From JABDMH01 sp965223215 (lineage in GTDB: Bacteria > Bacteroidota > Bacteroidia > Chitinophagales > Saprospiraceae), in contig CBDCVZ010000010.1 of NCBI GenBank assembly GCA_965223215.1, forward strand, positions 806,001 through 870,000: DNA of 64,000 nt, written 5' to 3'. The notes beneath the pieces are model-generated. The model did not search any database and was not told the DNA's origin. It saw only the letters and a program-made list of their open reading frames with translations. Position 1 is the stretch's first letter. Every line of letters starts with the position of its first letter. Positions 44,490-55,099 of this stretch are shown piece by piece. Made by a program: the position numbers and the translations under genes.

Positions 44490-46904
44490 CTATCGCATAA
44501 TCTGGATCTTTCGCAGCTCTATCTGCCCATCGAGATCTTCCATCTCCAATAGATAAAGACCATTAGGTAATGAAGGCAGCTCAACCCCTATGCTGGAAGC
44601 TGGTAACCGTAGACCGGTTTTCTCCAGGACCACCATGCCCTGCAAATTACGTAGTCGATATGAAGCAATCCCTAATGGACTCTCGAGTACAATGTGACTG
44701 CTGGCGGGGTTCGGATAATAGTTTAGTTTCGAAACAATCTCTTTCGAATCCCCTACTAGCGATAATTGTTGAATGATGGATTTTTGATGTTTAGGTTCCC
44801 CCGCTGCATTTAAGATATGAATATCCCGAACTTCGATTGCAAGCTGAGCTAATCGTTCAGCAGATCTGAATCCGTTGAGATCCTCTTCCACGATAAAAGT
44901 CACTGTCCCCAACACACCGTGCTTGACGACGGCCTGTCTGTCGGTCTTTACCACTCCGACATCAAGCCTCCCATCCCGGGGTGAGTTGGTATAAGATAGC
45001 GTACCGGCATTAGCGTCAACCAGTTGGTTGGGTGCCAGATGGAACTGAAGGGAACTGGAGTCGATAAAATGAGGATTTACCTCAACTGAGAAATTAATAC
45101 CCAGGGCCGAAAAGGGTCCATTTCCATCACCCAAACTTATTTGAAGAATGGCCTGTTCACCCTCAGCCACTTCCGGTGTCATCAATTTTAATTCGATGGG
45201 AATCTGATGAAGTGATAAAGGTAGCTCTGGAACCAATCGATGTGATTGACCATAATGTACATCAATGGCCTCTATATCATTCGTGGTAATAAAACCATCC
45301 CCATCGCCATCGACATGGCGAAGGTCGGTGGTGGCGACTGCAACTTCATGTGTCCATGGTTCACTCTGGCATCCCCACCAAGACTCCCAATCCTGTGAGG
45401 ATCGCGCTGGTCCTGTCCTTCCTAAATTAAGTCCCAAGGGCATGATATCTCCGATACTCACTGTGCCATCATCGTTCGCATCACCTGGCCACATGCAGTC
45501 TGACGAACAGGGCTGCAGGTCTTCGAGGTCCAGGACATTAAAAATTATAGTGATCGGCTCACAATCATTGTCCACCGCACAATACTTCAGAACCGCCACA
45601 TCGCTTCCCACATAATTCAAATCGGGGCTGTAGAGAAGAGTGCGATCTCCCTGGGTCAACCTGAGGTGACCTTGAGCGGGTGTAGAAAGAATTTCGAAGT
45701 GGTATTCGTCAATGGGAATCTGATAATCAATAGTCAGTGGTTCATTCTGAATCACATTAAAATGCCAATAGGTTTCGCGAGGTGTGAAATCATGAACGGT
45801 GACCAACACCTGTGCTGTATCACATCGGCCCTGGTCACAGGTGCGGTAACTAAACAGTGTTTCGCCATTAAAATCAGGGTCTGGAACAAATCTGAAGAAG
45901 CCATTATGGAGCTCGGTAAGGGTACCATTGAGTTGGTCGGTGAATACCTCGTCTACCTGATCGCCAATATCATTGTTCAAAACATTGAAATCAACAGGAT
46001 TTCCAACCTCGGTAAAAACGATGTCATCATGGTTCCAACCATTGACTGCAAAGGGATCAATAACGGTAATCCTGGCCGTACTATATAGGTAGTGGTTGAT
46101 GCTCCATTTGGCAAATCTCAATTCTGTGGTAGACAAATCACCTAATCTCGGTGTGTAGCGATAGATTTGATAGCTGATCTTTTCCAGTGTACCATTATAG
46201 TAAGCAGATCCAGGTGGTTCATGATCTGGTGGAAGCAAGATGGTAGCACTTTCCCCCATCACGACCTCATAGTCCTGATGCGAGGTTTGATTGGTTGCAG
46301 TAGGGTCATCTAAACGAATCTGCACATGTGCTGAGGCGCAATGACCATCAGCGCAAATCAAGTATTCGACGTGGGCGTAACCAGCCTGGTCACCTCTGAA
46401 ATTAATGCCGGTGCCATCAAGGGTGATCTCAGCAGTTCCGTTCTGAACAAAGGCTATTTCAGTGACCACTGGAGTACCAGTCACCACCAGGTCATTGCTT
46501 GATACCGGAAGGAAAGCAAATTCTTGGGTCAGCTCCAAGGTGTAGTAATCATCTTGGGCATTGACATCAACCACCCTAACGATTACGCCTTCAAATCTGG
46601 GTCTCGGTGCACCACCATCCGCTGGATCGACTCGGTACACAATGGTATCTAGACCAACATAACCTGCTTGCGGGAGATACCGCAACCGATATTGGTCTTC
46701 AAAATTGAGTCGATATTTATTGATGCTCCCGTGAGCTGGATGATTCAGGACTTGTGGATAATCCAGGGCGGCAATCTCGAGGTTCAAGGGCTGGCCTGCC
46801 AAAATGGTGTGCACTTGATATTGAGCGAGATGCTGACCCCATAAGGTATAAGACAGGCAGGCAAAGAGGCAAACAATGAGATGTTTGAGGGGGTGCAGTC
46901 TCAT
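44490..46904 (-). CDS. T9SS-exported Ig-like/cadherin-like protein with dockerin-type repeats
   Basis: An 804-residue secreted protein. After a signal peptide (ending SYTLWGQ) come about four cadherin-like tandem repeats with VLNNDIGDQV-type turns (about residues 25-460). Two dockerin/EF-hand-like calcium loops follow: GDANDDGTVSIGDIMPLGLN and DGDGDGFITTNDIEAIDV. After a carbohydrate-domain-like segment, a type A T9SS sorting domain closes the protein (YYPNPASSHIVLESP to MRKIQ-type end). Probably an adhesin or surface scaffold. It is convergent with the fructosamine kinase gene. Confidence 0.82.
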   Translation of the reverse strand: MRLHPLKHLIVCLFACLSYTLWGQHLAQYQVHTILAGQPLNLEIAALDYPQVLNHPAHGSINKYRLNFEDQYRLRYLPQAGYVGLDTIVYRVDPADGGAPRPRFEGVIVRVVDVNAQDDYYTLELTQEFAFLPVSSNDLVVTGTPVVTEIAFVQNGTAEITLDGTGINFRGDQAGYAHVEYLICADGHCASAHVQIRLDDPTATNQTSHQDYEVVMGESATILLPPDHEPPGSAYYNGTLEKISYQIYRYTPRLGDLSTTELRFAKWSINHYLYSTARITVIDPFAVNGWNHDDIVFTEVGNPVDFNVLNNDIGDQVDEVFTDQLNGTLTELHNGFFRFVPDPDFNGETLFSYRTCDQGRCDTAQVLVTVHDFTPRETYWHFNVIQNEPLTIDYQIPIDEYHFEILSTPAQGHLRLTQGDRTLLYSPDLNYVGSDVAVLKYCAVDNDCEPITIIFNVLDLEDLQPCSSDCMWPGDANDDGTVSIGDIMPLGLNLGRTGPARSSQDWESWWGCQSEPWTHEVAVATTDLRHVDGDGDGFITTNDIEAIDVHYGQSHRLVPELPLSLHQIPIELKLMTPEVAEGEQAILQISLGDGNGPFSALGINFSVEVNPHFIDSSSLQFHLAPNQLVDANAGTLSYTNSPRDGRLDVGVVKTDRQAVVKHGVLGTVTFIVEEDLNGFRSAERLAQLAIEVRDIHILNAAGEPKHQKSIIQQLSLVGDSKEIVSKLNYYPNPASSHIVLESPLGIASYRLRNLQGMVVLEKTGLRLPASSIGVELPSLPNGLYLLEMEDLDGQIELRKIQIMR

Positions 46905-47022
46905 GGGATATATTATTAGTAATCACAATATAAACGATATTTGACTAACAGTAAAATTTTGCCCATCTTGATCGTAAACTTTAACAAATGCATGATTTCT
47001 TCCTAATTAATAGACGATTAGC

Positions 47023-48471
47023 GTGAAGAAAACGAAGTTGTACAGAGTCCTATCGGTGCTTAGTCAGGTGGAGAGAAATAGACTGTCAAAGTTCTTGCCT
47101 GGTGAGCATCCCGCTGTATCCGCACAGTTAATAAAGATACTTCTCGAAGGTCATCGGTTGCAACAGGAAGTGCCATCGCGGGAGGCTGTCTTTCATGGTC
47201 TGGACCCTTCAGCGCCATTCGACGATCTGAGGTTTAGAAAAATCTGTTCTGATGCTGTACAAATTCTAGAGCGCTTTCTAAGCCTTGAAGCCTATTATTC
47301 AGATCCACTGCTGGAAGCCACGACTCGACTGATGTCCTTAGCTCGAAAACAGATGCTTCCGCTGTATCGAAGTCACCTATCACGAGTTGAAAAACTAATG
47401 CAGCGTTGGCCGGAGCAAGGTGCTAATTATTATTATCACCGGTTTTTGGTTGAGCAGAAGAAATATCAAATGGATCAGGCAAATTTACAGCGTTTTGAAA
47501 TCACCAATATCGATCAAATTTTACACAATCTCGATGTGTTTTACATCATCGAAAAGTTGCGGTTTTACTGTGAAATTCTCAGTCGCAAGACATTTGTCAA
47601 ACACCAGTACAATAATCGATTGATCGACGAAATTCTCAGTTTGGTGCAACAGGGTGAGGCATTGAGTGTACCAGTTATAAGTATTTACTATCACATTGTA
47701 TTAACACATTTGCATCCCGATGAAAAGAAATATTATTTTGAACTGAAGCAAGCCGTGAATTCTCAAGCGCAGTATCTGCCAGAAGCCCATCGTAAAGAAG
47801 TTTTTGACTCCATACTCAATTACTGCAATCGGAAGATCAATCAAGGACATCAAGAGTTTCTGCAGGAGTCATTTGATCATTATCAAGAAGTTCTGCAGAA
47901 TGAATTGATCTATATCGATGGCTTGATCACCCACTGGACCTTTAAGAATGTGGTGGTTCTGGCCTTGAGATTAGGTGAATTTGAATGGGCTGAAAACTTT
48001 ATTCTGAGATTTGCTGACCGGATTGAGCCTGTATTTAGAGAAAATGCAGTTAAATACAATTTGGCACAGCTCTATTTCTATAGGAAAGATTTTGCTAAAG
48101 TTATTACCTTACTTCAGGAAGTAGAGTACGATGATGTTTCTTATAATTTAGGTGCAAAGACGATGCTTTTAGCCACTTACTATGAATTGGAGGAGTTCGA
48201 ACCTTTAAGAGCCCTGGGAGAAAGTTTTCGGGCTTTTATTAACAGACGGCAGAGCACGATTTCAGAAATGCGAAGAAAATCATATCTCAACCTAATCAGT
48301 TTTACCCTGAAGCTTTCTAAGGTATCGACATCAAACCAACAGGCCTTGACTAAAATAATGGATTCCCTACAGAAAGCTGACACGATAGCCAGCGAGCATT
48401 GGATCAGGGATAAGGTCCAGGAAAAGATGAAATCTTTCGATGGGTTGGTTCGCAATTCCATGGGTAAATGA
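47023..48471 (+). CDS. Helical repeat protein of unknown function
   Basis: A 482-residue, almost wholly helical protein (start GTG) with an N-terminal segment KKTKLYRVLSVLSQVERNRLSKFL and TPR-like repeats in the second half (LRLGEFEWAENFILRF, LAQLYFYRKDFAKVITLLQE). No signal peptide, enzymatic motif or membrane segment. It overlaps the following LOG-family gene by 4 nt (ATGA). The family appears as many paralogues in some Bacteroidota. Function unknown. Confidence 0.72.
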   Translation: MKKTKLYRVLSVLSQVERNRLSKFLPGEHPAVSAQLIKILLEGHRLQQEVPSREAVFHGLDPSAPFDDLRFRKICSDAVQILERFLSLEAYYSDPLLEATTRLMSLARKQMLPLYRSHLSRVEKLMQRWPEQGANYYYHRFLVEQKKYQMDQANLQRFEITNIDQILHNLDVFYIIEKLRFYCEILSRKTFVKHQYNNRLIDEILSLVQQGEALSVPVISIYYHIVLTHLHPDEKKYYFELKQAVNSQAQYLPEAHRKEVFDSILNYCNRKINQGHQEFLQESFDHYQEVLQNELIYIDGLITHWTFKNVVVLALRLGEFEWAENFILRFADRIEPVFRENAVKYNLAQLYFYRKDFAKVITLLQEVEYDDVSYNLGAKTMLLATYYELEEFEPLRALGESFRAFINRRQSTISEMRRKSYLNLISFTLKLSKVSTSNQQALTKIMDSLQKADTIASEHWIRDKVQEKMKSFDGLVRNSMGK

Positions 48472-49568
48472 TCAAAGAAATCGAAGACTTCCTCTCCTTT
48501 ACTGCAGCACACCCGTCACTGCAAAACTGCACCTTGCAGAATCTCGACTTCCGAAATCTTGACGTAGACTGGAATTCTATTGAAATTCAAAATACAAATT
48601 TCCTGGGGTGCACCTTTGACATAGCAGACAAGGCGAATCTAGTGATGCGGGGAGCTCGGATCTTCGAAGCTGACCTATCCCTCCCCTATTTTCCATTCCG
48701 ACGAGACCTCTATCACTGGAGAGAATTGACGGAGTTGCTGCCGGGTGGCCAGAGTCGAGACCTGCAGATTTACCAACATTTTGCTGCTGCAAGATTTAAT
48801 CCAGACATCAATGAGGCGCTTTATCAAAGGATACATGATCACGCAATTGACGATGCCCTCCGTGAATTCATCGGCTTGGGGTCAGATGGAATGCCACAGT
48901 TTAAATGTGTGGGTATGATGGGTGGACATAGCACAACCAGAGATTCAGCACACTATCGGGCTGTTGCTCAGTTGGCGAAGAAACTCACAGAACATGGTTT
49001 TTTCGTCGTTTCAGGGGGTGGACCTGGCATCATGGAGGCTGCCAACCTCGGTGCCTATTTTGCGGGAAGCTCAGAGCATGATTTAGATACGGCCATAACT
49101 GACCTGGCTCAAGCACCTCATTATCAGTCGGCCGGGTTTATGGAAACGGCAGTGCGGGTTGTTTCGAAGTACACATGCCAGGCAGCGTCGTTGGCTATTC
49201 CGACATGGTTTTATGGACATGAACCGAGTAATTTATTCGCAACACACATTGCTAAGTATTTTTCTAACAGCATACGAGAAGACACCCTTCTCGCCATTTG
49301 TCTTTATGGGGTGATTTTTGCACCTGGCAGTGCCGGTACCCTGCAAGAAGTCTTCATGGATTTGGCCCAAAACTATTATCAAACCTACGGATGGAGGAGC
49401 CCGATGGTTTTCTTCCAAAAGGAGTTTTTCCAACAAATCAAATTAGACGGTTTACTACATTCTTTTTTAGGGGAGCATTCATACAGGGATTATATATTCA
49501 GTACCAACGAAGCAGATTCCGTCTTGTCGTTTCTGAAAACACATCCTCCGACTAACGAGGCCATTTAG
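48468..49568 (+). CDS. LOG family protein with N-terminal extension
   Basis: A 366-residue protein. The C-terminal LOG domain (about 130-330) carries VVSGGGPGIMEAANLGAY and a PGGXGT-like APGSAGTLQEVFMD. Most LOG proteins are 180-250 residues and release cytokinins or cleave nucleotide monophosphates. Here the first 130 residues are an extension whose start (LQNLDFRNLDVDWNSIEI and NFLGCTF) looks like pentapeptide-repeat coils. It is translationally coupled to the upstream helical gene. Confidence 0.85.
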   Translation: MIKEIEDFLSFTAAHPSLQNCTLQNLDFRNLDVDWNSIEIQNTNFLGCTFDIADKANLVMRGARIFEADLSLPYFPFRRDLYHWRELTELLPGGQSRDLQIYQHFAAARFNPDINEALYQRIHDHAIDDALREFIGLGSDGMPQFKCVGMMGGHSTTRDSAHYRAVAQLAKKLTEHGFFVVSGGGPGIMEAANLGAYFAGSSEHDLDTAITDLAQAPHYQSAGFMETAVRVVSKYTCQAASLAIPTWFYGHEPSNLFATHIAKYFSNSIREDTLLAICLYGVIFAPGSAGTLQEVFMDLAQNYYQTYGWRSPMVFFQKEFFQQIKLDGLLHSFLGEHSYRDYIFSTNEADSVLSFLKTHPPTNEAI

Positions 49569-49651
49569 CCAAGTGAAGGCTGGAAGCAATCTAAATACAA
49601 TTGTAAAATTCTTAGTAATTTTCATTCTTCTTGAATAAACAAATAAATCAT

Positions 49652-51130
49652 ATGTCCAAAAGGGTTGACACAGGTAGGCGAAAAGTCCTTAAATCGAGTG
49701 CAATGGCAGCAGGATCATTCTTCATCGTGCCACGACACGTACTGGGCAAGGGATTTATCGCACCCAGTGATAAGTTAAATCTAGCTGCCATCGGTGCCGG
49801 TGGGAAGGGAAGATCCGACATCATTAATGCCTGGAATGAAGGCTCAGAGAATGTGGTTGCCCTTTGCGATGTTGATATGGGGCAGGCAAAACGGACCGTT
49901 GATCATTTCCCCGATGCAAAATTCTTTGCCGATTTCCGTCAGATGCTGGACGAAATGGGCCAAGAGATTGATGGTGTAACCATTTCCACGCCAGATCATA
50001 CCCATGCGGTCGCTGCCATGGCCGCCATGGATTTAGGGATTCATGTTTATGTGCAAAAGCCCTTGACCCACAATATATATGAGGCTCGCATGCTCACTGA
50101 AACCGCACGCCAGAAAAAAATTGTTTCGCAAATGGGCAATCAAGGTGCTTCAAATCCTGGACAACAACAAATGTTGGAATGGTTTGATAAGGGTCTCATC
50201 GGTACAGTTAAAGAAGCCCATATTTGGACCAATCGCCCGGTGTGGCCCCAAGGGATTTCTGTGCCGACAGAAGCCATGAGCCTCCCAGAAACCATGAGTG
50301 AAAAAGATTGGGATCTATTCATTGGGCCAGCCGCAATGGTGGCCTACCATCCACTCTATCACCCCTTTAAATGGAGGGGTTGGTGGAACTTCGGAACCGG
50401 TGCTCTGGGAGATATGGGCTGTCACTTGATTGATCCGGCATTTAGAGTCTTGAGGTTAGGTTATCCAACCGAAGTGGAATGTAGTGTGGGACAGGTCTTT
50501 AAACGAGATTGGGTACCAGAACACATACCGGAGGGTTGTCCACCTTCATCCCGAGTTAGATTGCACTTTCCGGCCTCCGAGCATAATCCATCTCCAATTT
50601 ATATGACGTGGCACGATGGTGGACTAAAGCCCTTTCATCCCGCCATCATTCCGGCAGATGACTACATTGGTGACAAGGACAGTTCAAATGGTGTCATGCT
50701 CATCGGAGAAAAAGGAGTCATGACGTGTGCTACGTATGGTGCGGATCCGAAGATCTACCTCAATAGTGGAGAAAAAATCGAAATGCCTGAGGATTATGCG
50801 GCCGAAAATAAATATGCGGATCAGCCCAACTTTGGTCATCAACTGCTTTGGACTGAGGCCATAAAGGCTGGTTTTGATAGTGAGGAACACAAATCACTGA
50901 CTTCTTCCTTTGATTATGCGGGACCTTTGACCGAAACGGTCTTGATGGGTAACCTGGCCATACGCAGTTATTCGCTGGCGTCTGGAGAAAAAGACCGCCG
51001 AGGTAGACCTACCTTTGAGGGACGTAAGAAGTTGCTCTGGGATGGTCAGAAGATGAAGATCACCAATTATGATCCAGCCAATCAGTTTGTCAAGAGACCC
51101 TACCGAGATGGATGGAGCCTCGGCGTCTAA
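49652..51130 (+). CDS. Tat-exported Gfo/Idh/MocA family oxidoreductase
   Basis: A 492-residue protein. The twin-arginine signal TGRRKVLKSSAMAAGSFF precedes an NAD(P)-binding Rossmann domain (LAAIGAGGKGRSDI) with the catalytic lysine region VYVQKPLTHN and a C-terminal GFO_IDH_MocA domain. The start is the ATG at 49652. Such Tat-targeted relatives are thought to act on sugars or glycosides in the periplasm. Substrate unknown; no sugar-utilisation genes are adjacent. Confidence 0.9.
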   Translation: MSKRVDTGRRKVLKSSAMAAGSFFIVPRHVLGKGFIAPSDKLNLAAIGAGGKGRSDIINAWNEGSENVVALCDVDMGQAKRTVDHFPDAKFFADFRQMLDEMGQEIDGVTISTPDHTHAVAAMAAMDLGIHVYVQKPLTHNIYEARMLTETARQKKIVSQMGNQGASNPGQQQMLEWFDKGLIGTVKEAHIWTNRPVWPQGISVPTEAMSLPETMSEKDWDLFIGPAAMVAYHPLYHPFKWRGWWNFGTGALGDMGCHLIDPAFRVLRLGYPTEVECSVGQVFKRDWVPEHIPEGCPPSSRVRLHFPASEHNPSPIYMTWHDGGLKPFHPAIIPADDYIGDKDSSNGVMLIGEKGVMTCATYGADPKIYLNSGEKIEMPEDYAAENKYADQPNFGHQLLWTEAIKAGFDSEEHKSLTSSFDYAGPLTETVLMGNLAIRSYSLASGEKDRRGRPTFEGRKKLLWDGQKMKITNYDPANQFVKRPYRDGWSLGV

Positions 51131-51212
51131 AATTCTGACGGGTTTACTTCCTGATTGATCAAATCAAAAATCTACTCCTCGAAACCATCCGATGTGGTGC
51201 AAATCTGGTTAC

Positions 51213-52868
51213 TCAATCATCGTCGCGGATGATTTCGACGGTCTTTAGCGATACCCGTGGATCATCAGGATCCTGCAACAGTCCAAAATAGCCCACGATC
51301 GTTTCGTCAGAATCGTAATAAATAAACTGCGACGCGGTCGATTCAGCATCACTCCGCTTAATATTCACGTTGCCACGACGTATCGTGTACAAAACTGGAT
51401 AGGTACCAATGGACGTTTTTTCCTGGGCGTAAAAAGAAATCACACCCCTTTCATTGCGCTCGATTGGACCAACATCTACTAGTGCACGGGGATCTGCGTT
51501 CTCTGGTCGCTGGTAATATTTGGCCGCCATAATAGCTCCAGTTTCTGAAAGATGTAATACCGCCAATCCATGACAAATCATGGTGGCTGAGGTTGTACTG
51601 ACATCTACCCCTCGTACACCCACGTTTTCTTCCACACGATAGACCATCAGGATTGATTTGTCATCAAAGACCGTGGGTTCTTCGTGCAAAGTCAAAACCA
51701 CCGCATTTACACCGAGATGATTAGTCCGGTTCAGCATTAACCGCTTCAGTTCGGGAAGCCGCTCAGCTGTACTGGCAATATTATATTTTCCGTGCTTGTC
51801 AATGAACATACTCGTAATGTCATGACCTTCATTGGAGATGTAGATGGTCCCAGTATCATTCATATAGTAGTTGTTATAGTCAAATACTTTGGCCTTGGCC
51901 AATATGGAAGCCTGAGCTAGTTTTTGAGCTTTCTTGTCAAACTGAAAGTATTCGTAAGTCAGGTACTTTGAATTGCCAGGTGATTTGGGTGCAAATACAA
52001 GTGTCTCGGTCCATAGCTCATCTGCCCCACCCTCGTGAGGTCGATATTCTTCATTTTGATAAACCAGGCGCATGGGCACTTCAAAATTAAATTCATAACG
52101 ATTTGAATCCTGACCTGTCGAATCGAAGGAAGAGAGCCTCATGTGCTGGTCAGATATCTCTCGGCTTACTTGTTTGTCGTATCTATTCAAAAGGGCTAAA
52201 GTGAACCCTTCCGCATCGTCGGTTACAACTGGGTGCAAGGCGGTCCAGTAGGCCTTCTTAGAGCTGCTATCGTACATTTCTAGATTCACCGAGGTCGTAT
52301 AGGGTTCGAATTGCCCCTGTTGGTGACCAGCTTTCTTTGCATACTTAGTGATTTTTAAGTCAGTCAACTTCTTTGACCTATCAACTTCTAAGGCCGTTTC
52401 ATAGTATTGTTTTACTGTAACGGTCTCTTCTTTCACCTCCTCCTTCTTCCGAAGCCCCACCCATGGGATGGCATCGTAGTCGGCGACGGAAATTAAAACG
52501 GGATCCGATTCCAACAGCTTGCCACGTTGCTCATTGACTCCAAAGAACATGCTCTTCTCTGGAATGTCCTTGGTCCTGACATACTTTCTCTCTTCCGTAA
52601 GCAAAACACCATCTTTACCATAAGTCAGTTTATAGAGGCCACGCAAGGTGACGGGCTTACCCTTAGCATTACCGGGGTCGACCGGAGTGATCACTCTTGC
52701 TCTTTTGTCGAATTCCAAGATCACTTCAATCCGGTCATCGAGTGACTTGACGTATCGAATTCCACAGCGTTCCGGTTTCAAAAAATTCATTGATTCTGGC
52801 AGGGGGCATGCCTGAGCCAGAAGTGGCAGGGTCACAATGGAGATGAGGAAAGTCAATAATGATCTCAT
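51213..52868 (-). CDS. Secreted protein of unknown function
   Basis: A 551-residue protein with signal peptide (MRSLLTFLISIVTLPLLAQA, start at 52868). It is beta-rich, with frequent aspartate and tyrosine motifs such as LTYEYFQFDKKAQKLAQAS and KYNIASTAERLPELKRLML. No T9SS tail, lipobox or recognisable domain. The last residues EIIRDDD are acidic. Standing alone between the Tat oxidoreductase and a gene-poor region. Function unknown. Confidence 0.7.
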   Translation of the reverse strand: MRSLLTFLISIVTLPLLAQACPLPESMNFLKPERCGIRYVKSLDDRIEVILEFDKRARVITPVDPGNAKGKPVTLRGLYKLTYGKDGVLLTEERKYVRTKDIPEKSMFFGVNEQRGKLLESDPVLISVADYDAIPWVGLRKKEEVKEETVTVKQYYETALEVDRSKKLTDLKITKYAKKAGHQQGQFEPYTTSVNLEMYDSSSKKAYWTALHPVVTDDAEGFTLALLNRYDKQVSREISDQHMRLSSFDSTGQDSNRYEFNFEVPMRLVYQNEEYRPHEGGADELWTETLVFAPKSPGNSKYLTYEYFQFDKKAQKLAQASILAKAKVFDYNNYYMNDTGTIYISNEGHDITSMFIDKHGKYNIASTAERLPELKRLMLNRTNHLGVNAVVLTLHEEPTVFDDKSILMVYRVEENVGVRGVDVSTTSATMICHGLAVLHLSETGAIMAAKYYQRPENADPRALVDVGPIERNERGVISFYAQEKTSIGTYPVLYTIRRGNVNIKRSDAESTASQFIYYDSDETIVGYFGLLQDPDDPRVSLKTVEIIRDDD

Positions 52869-53572
52869 AGGTATAGATTTATGTATCAAACATTTTTAAC
52901 AACTATCACGAGGATCTTAAAATGAATGATCGGGGCTTACCTATGGCTCATGGCTTCAAAAGGGAAATTCTTTCGTTTCCCATTGTTTTTACCACATTTT
53001 TCGTGCCAGTCTCATGAATCTCTCAAAATTCTCAACTGCTTGATTTGCAATCACTTCTCAGCAAAATTTCGCAGATTATGCAACCCAAAACCAGGTCTGT
53101 AAATCATCGGATCATCACTGGCTTCAGACCGTGTTAAACTTGTCGATAACCATGATGCCAGCAGCATTAGATCCAGACCTGCAAATTCAGTGCTGCCTAC
53201 ATTTACTCTGAGCAAAAGAAGTGAATCTCGAAGTCGATGCTGTGATATGAGGCCTAGGTTGGTAGCATGTTATAATAACCGGCAACCAATGCGGATCTGG
53301 CAAGATCAAATCAAACACAAGCAATGATTGGGTAGGCTGTTTTGCTAGGTCACTCAGCAATCGATGTGCAGATGACAGAAGCCGTCCCTTTCGCAATCGT
53401 CGGTGAATAAAGCGGCAATGTATATGGTGTAGTATTTCTCCATAATTGTCAGATACTTGTGCCGAAGGAATAATTTGTGCTTGGGCAGGGCAAGGTGAGA
53501 TATTAATGCAGCATGGCATTTTTTGTCGATCTTGCATAATTTAAGGATTGAACCTTGAATAGAATAAATCGG
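52869..53572. other. Gene-poor intergenic region
   Basis: About 700 bp with no gene I can support. A minus-strand frame at 53187-53537 is open for 116 codons but its translation has an unusual Cys/His/Pro-rich, unrecognisable composition and no credible context. Promoters for the divergent flanking genes should be here. Confidence 0.4.
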
Positions 53573-55069
53573 ATGGGATTGGACCGGATCATTGGCTTTT
53601 CAAAGAGTGGTTTATGGCTTCTTATGTGGATAACCATCTTAAATCTTCAGGCGCAAGAACCAACCATACAGGATTGTCTGGGTGCCATTGCTGTTTGCAA
53701 TCGAATCTATGAAGAGACCGATGCCCCTCGAGGTGCTGGCAACTACCAGCAGGAGATCAATGGAACCGGCAATCATGGTATTTCTTGCATGGATAATGAG
53801 CTAAATTCTATTTGGTACACATTTACAGTAAATCGGACCGGCAACTTCGGATTTGAGTTAATACCGAATGACCCGAATGATGATTATGACTGGGCTCTGT
53901 TCAATATTACCAATGCAACCTGTGCAGATATCTTCACGGACATAACGCTCCAGGTGAGTTGTAATGCGGCCGGAGGTGAGGATGGTGCTGGAAATACCTG
54001 TCATGGAGTCACCGGAGCCAACGGACAATCAACATTCAGTAACCAAGGTGGTGGCTGTGGAAACAATCCACCTGATCAGCTATCTGGCAATAACCCTTTT
54101 AATGACCTGGTTCCAGTTGAAAAAGGTAACTCCTACGTTTTAGTGGTTTCTAATTGGACGGGCTCAACCAATGGGTATATGATTGATTTTGGGCTATCAG
54201 ATGGCATCGATATTTTTGATGATTTGCCGCCAGAAGTACTCGATATCACTTTGGAGGTTGCATGTGGACAGGGATCCATTACGGTGCCTTTCACCGAAAA
54301 CATTCAGATAGGCAGCATCAGTGCGGCCAACTTTGAGTTGATGGGACCAGAAGGTAAGGTGCCAGTCGTTTTAAGCTCTGAGGCGCTTACTGTTGGTGGA
54401 ACGTATGACAAAGATTTCAATGTCATTCTCTCTCCTCCCCTGACTACGCCTGGCACGTATACCCTTTCAGTCAAGAAGCAGTCAGACGTTGATATCCTTG
54501 ATCTCTGTGGCAACCAGCTGGGAACTGAACCCCTACCAATAAGCTTCGAAGTGGATAAAGTGGCATTGTCAGCAGTAAATCTTGGCAGCGATACCACCCT
54601 ATGTGTAGACGAAACTTTGGTATTTGATGTCACTGATCCAGAGGCCGCGAGTTATCTCTGGGAGGATGGGAGTATCAGTCCGGTGCGGGAAGTAAGCGCC
54701 GCTGGTTCATACGGTGTTACCATCACCAATGATTGTGGCTCCGTGAGCGATGAGATTTCGATCGACTTCGCCAATTGTCGAGAATGCAATGTATTCGTAC
54801 CCAGTGCAATTTCTCCAAATGGAGATCAATTGAATGACGAACTCAAAGTCTTCTCAGATTGTAACCTGCAAAATCTAAGCTTACAAATATTTGACCGTTG
54901 GGGAAACCTGCTCTATACCGGCGAGGATATAGCAGCTGAATGGAATGGCCGTGTGAATGGTCAAGTGATGTCCACTGGGGTGTACTTGTACGTGATCGAA
55001 TACCAGGTACAAGAACTGGGAGAGGTATTCGTTCGGACGATTGCCGGAGATTTTACCCTGGTGTATTAG
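53573..55069 (+). CDS. Secreted protein with T9SS type B sorting domain
   Basis: A 498-residue protein. Start at 53573 gives a signal peptide ending ILNLQAQ. The body (about 25-400) has pairs of cysteines (AIAVCNRIYE, TCHGVTG, GGGCGNNPP) and Ig-like parts (LDITLEVACGQGSI, VNLGSDTTLCVDETL). The last 90 residues are the gliding-motility-associated type B tail: FVPSAISPNGDQLNDE, IFDRWGNLLYTG and STGVYLYVIEY. Surface-anchored or exported through T9SS. Substrate or partner unknown. Confidence 0.85.
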   Translation: MGLDRIIGFSKSGLWLLMWITILNLQAQEPTIQDCLGAIAVCNRIYEETDAPRGAGNYQQEINGTGNHGISCMDNELNSIWYTFTVNRTGNFGFELIPNDPNDDYDWALFNITNATCADIFTDITLQVSCNAAGGEDGAGNTCHGVTGANGQSTFSNQGGGCGNNPPDQLSGNNPFNDLVPVEKGNSYVLVVSNWTGSTNGYMIDFGLSDGIDIFDDLPPEVLDITLEVACGQGSITVPFTENIQIGSISAANFELMGPEGKVPVVLSSEALTVGGTYDKDFNVILSPPLTTPGTYTLSVKKQSDVDILDLCGNQLGTEPLPISFEVDKVALSAVNLGSDTTLCVDETLVFDVTDPEAASYLWEDGSISPVREVSAAGSYGVTITNDCGSVSDEISIDFANCRECNVFVPSAISPNGDQLNDELKVFSDCNLQNLSLQIFDRWGNLLYTGEDIAAEWNGRVNGQVMSTGVYLYVIEYQVQELGEVFVRTIAGDFTLVY

Positions 55070-55099
55070 ATCAGGAAACCAGTCATTTCATTTTTTAGT

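Noticed and set aside
53187..53537. Minus-strand open frame of 116 codons in a gene-poor region
   Set aside because: Cys/His/Pro-rich translation with no recognisable domain and no credible start context.
52869..53572. Possible small RNA in the gap
   Set aside because: No terminator or conserved promoter pair that would support an RNA gene.
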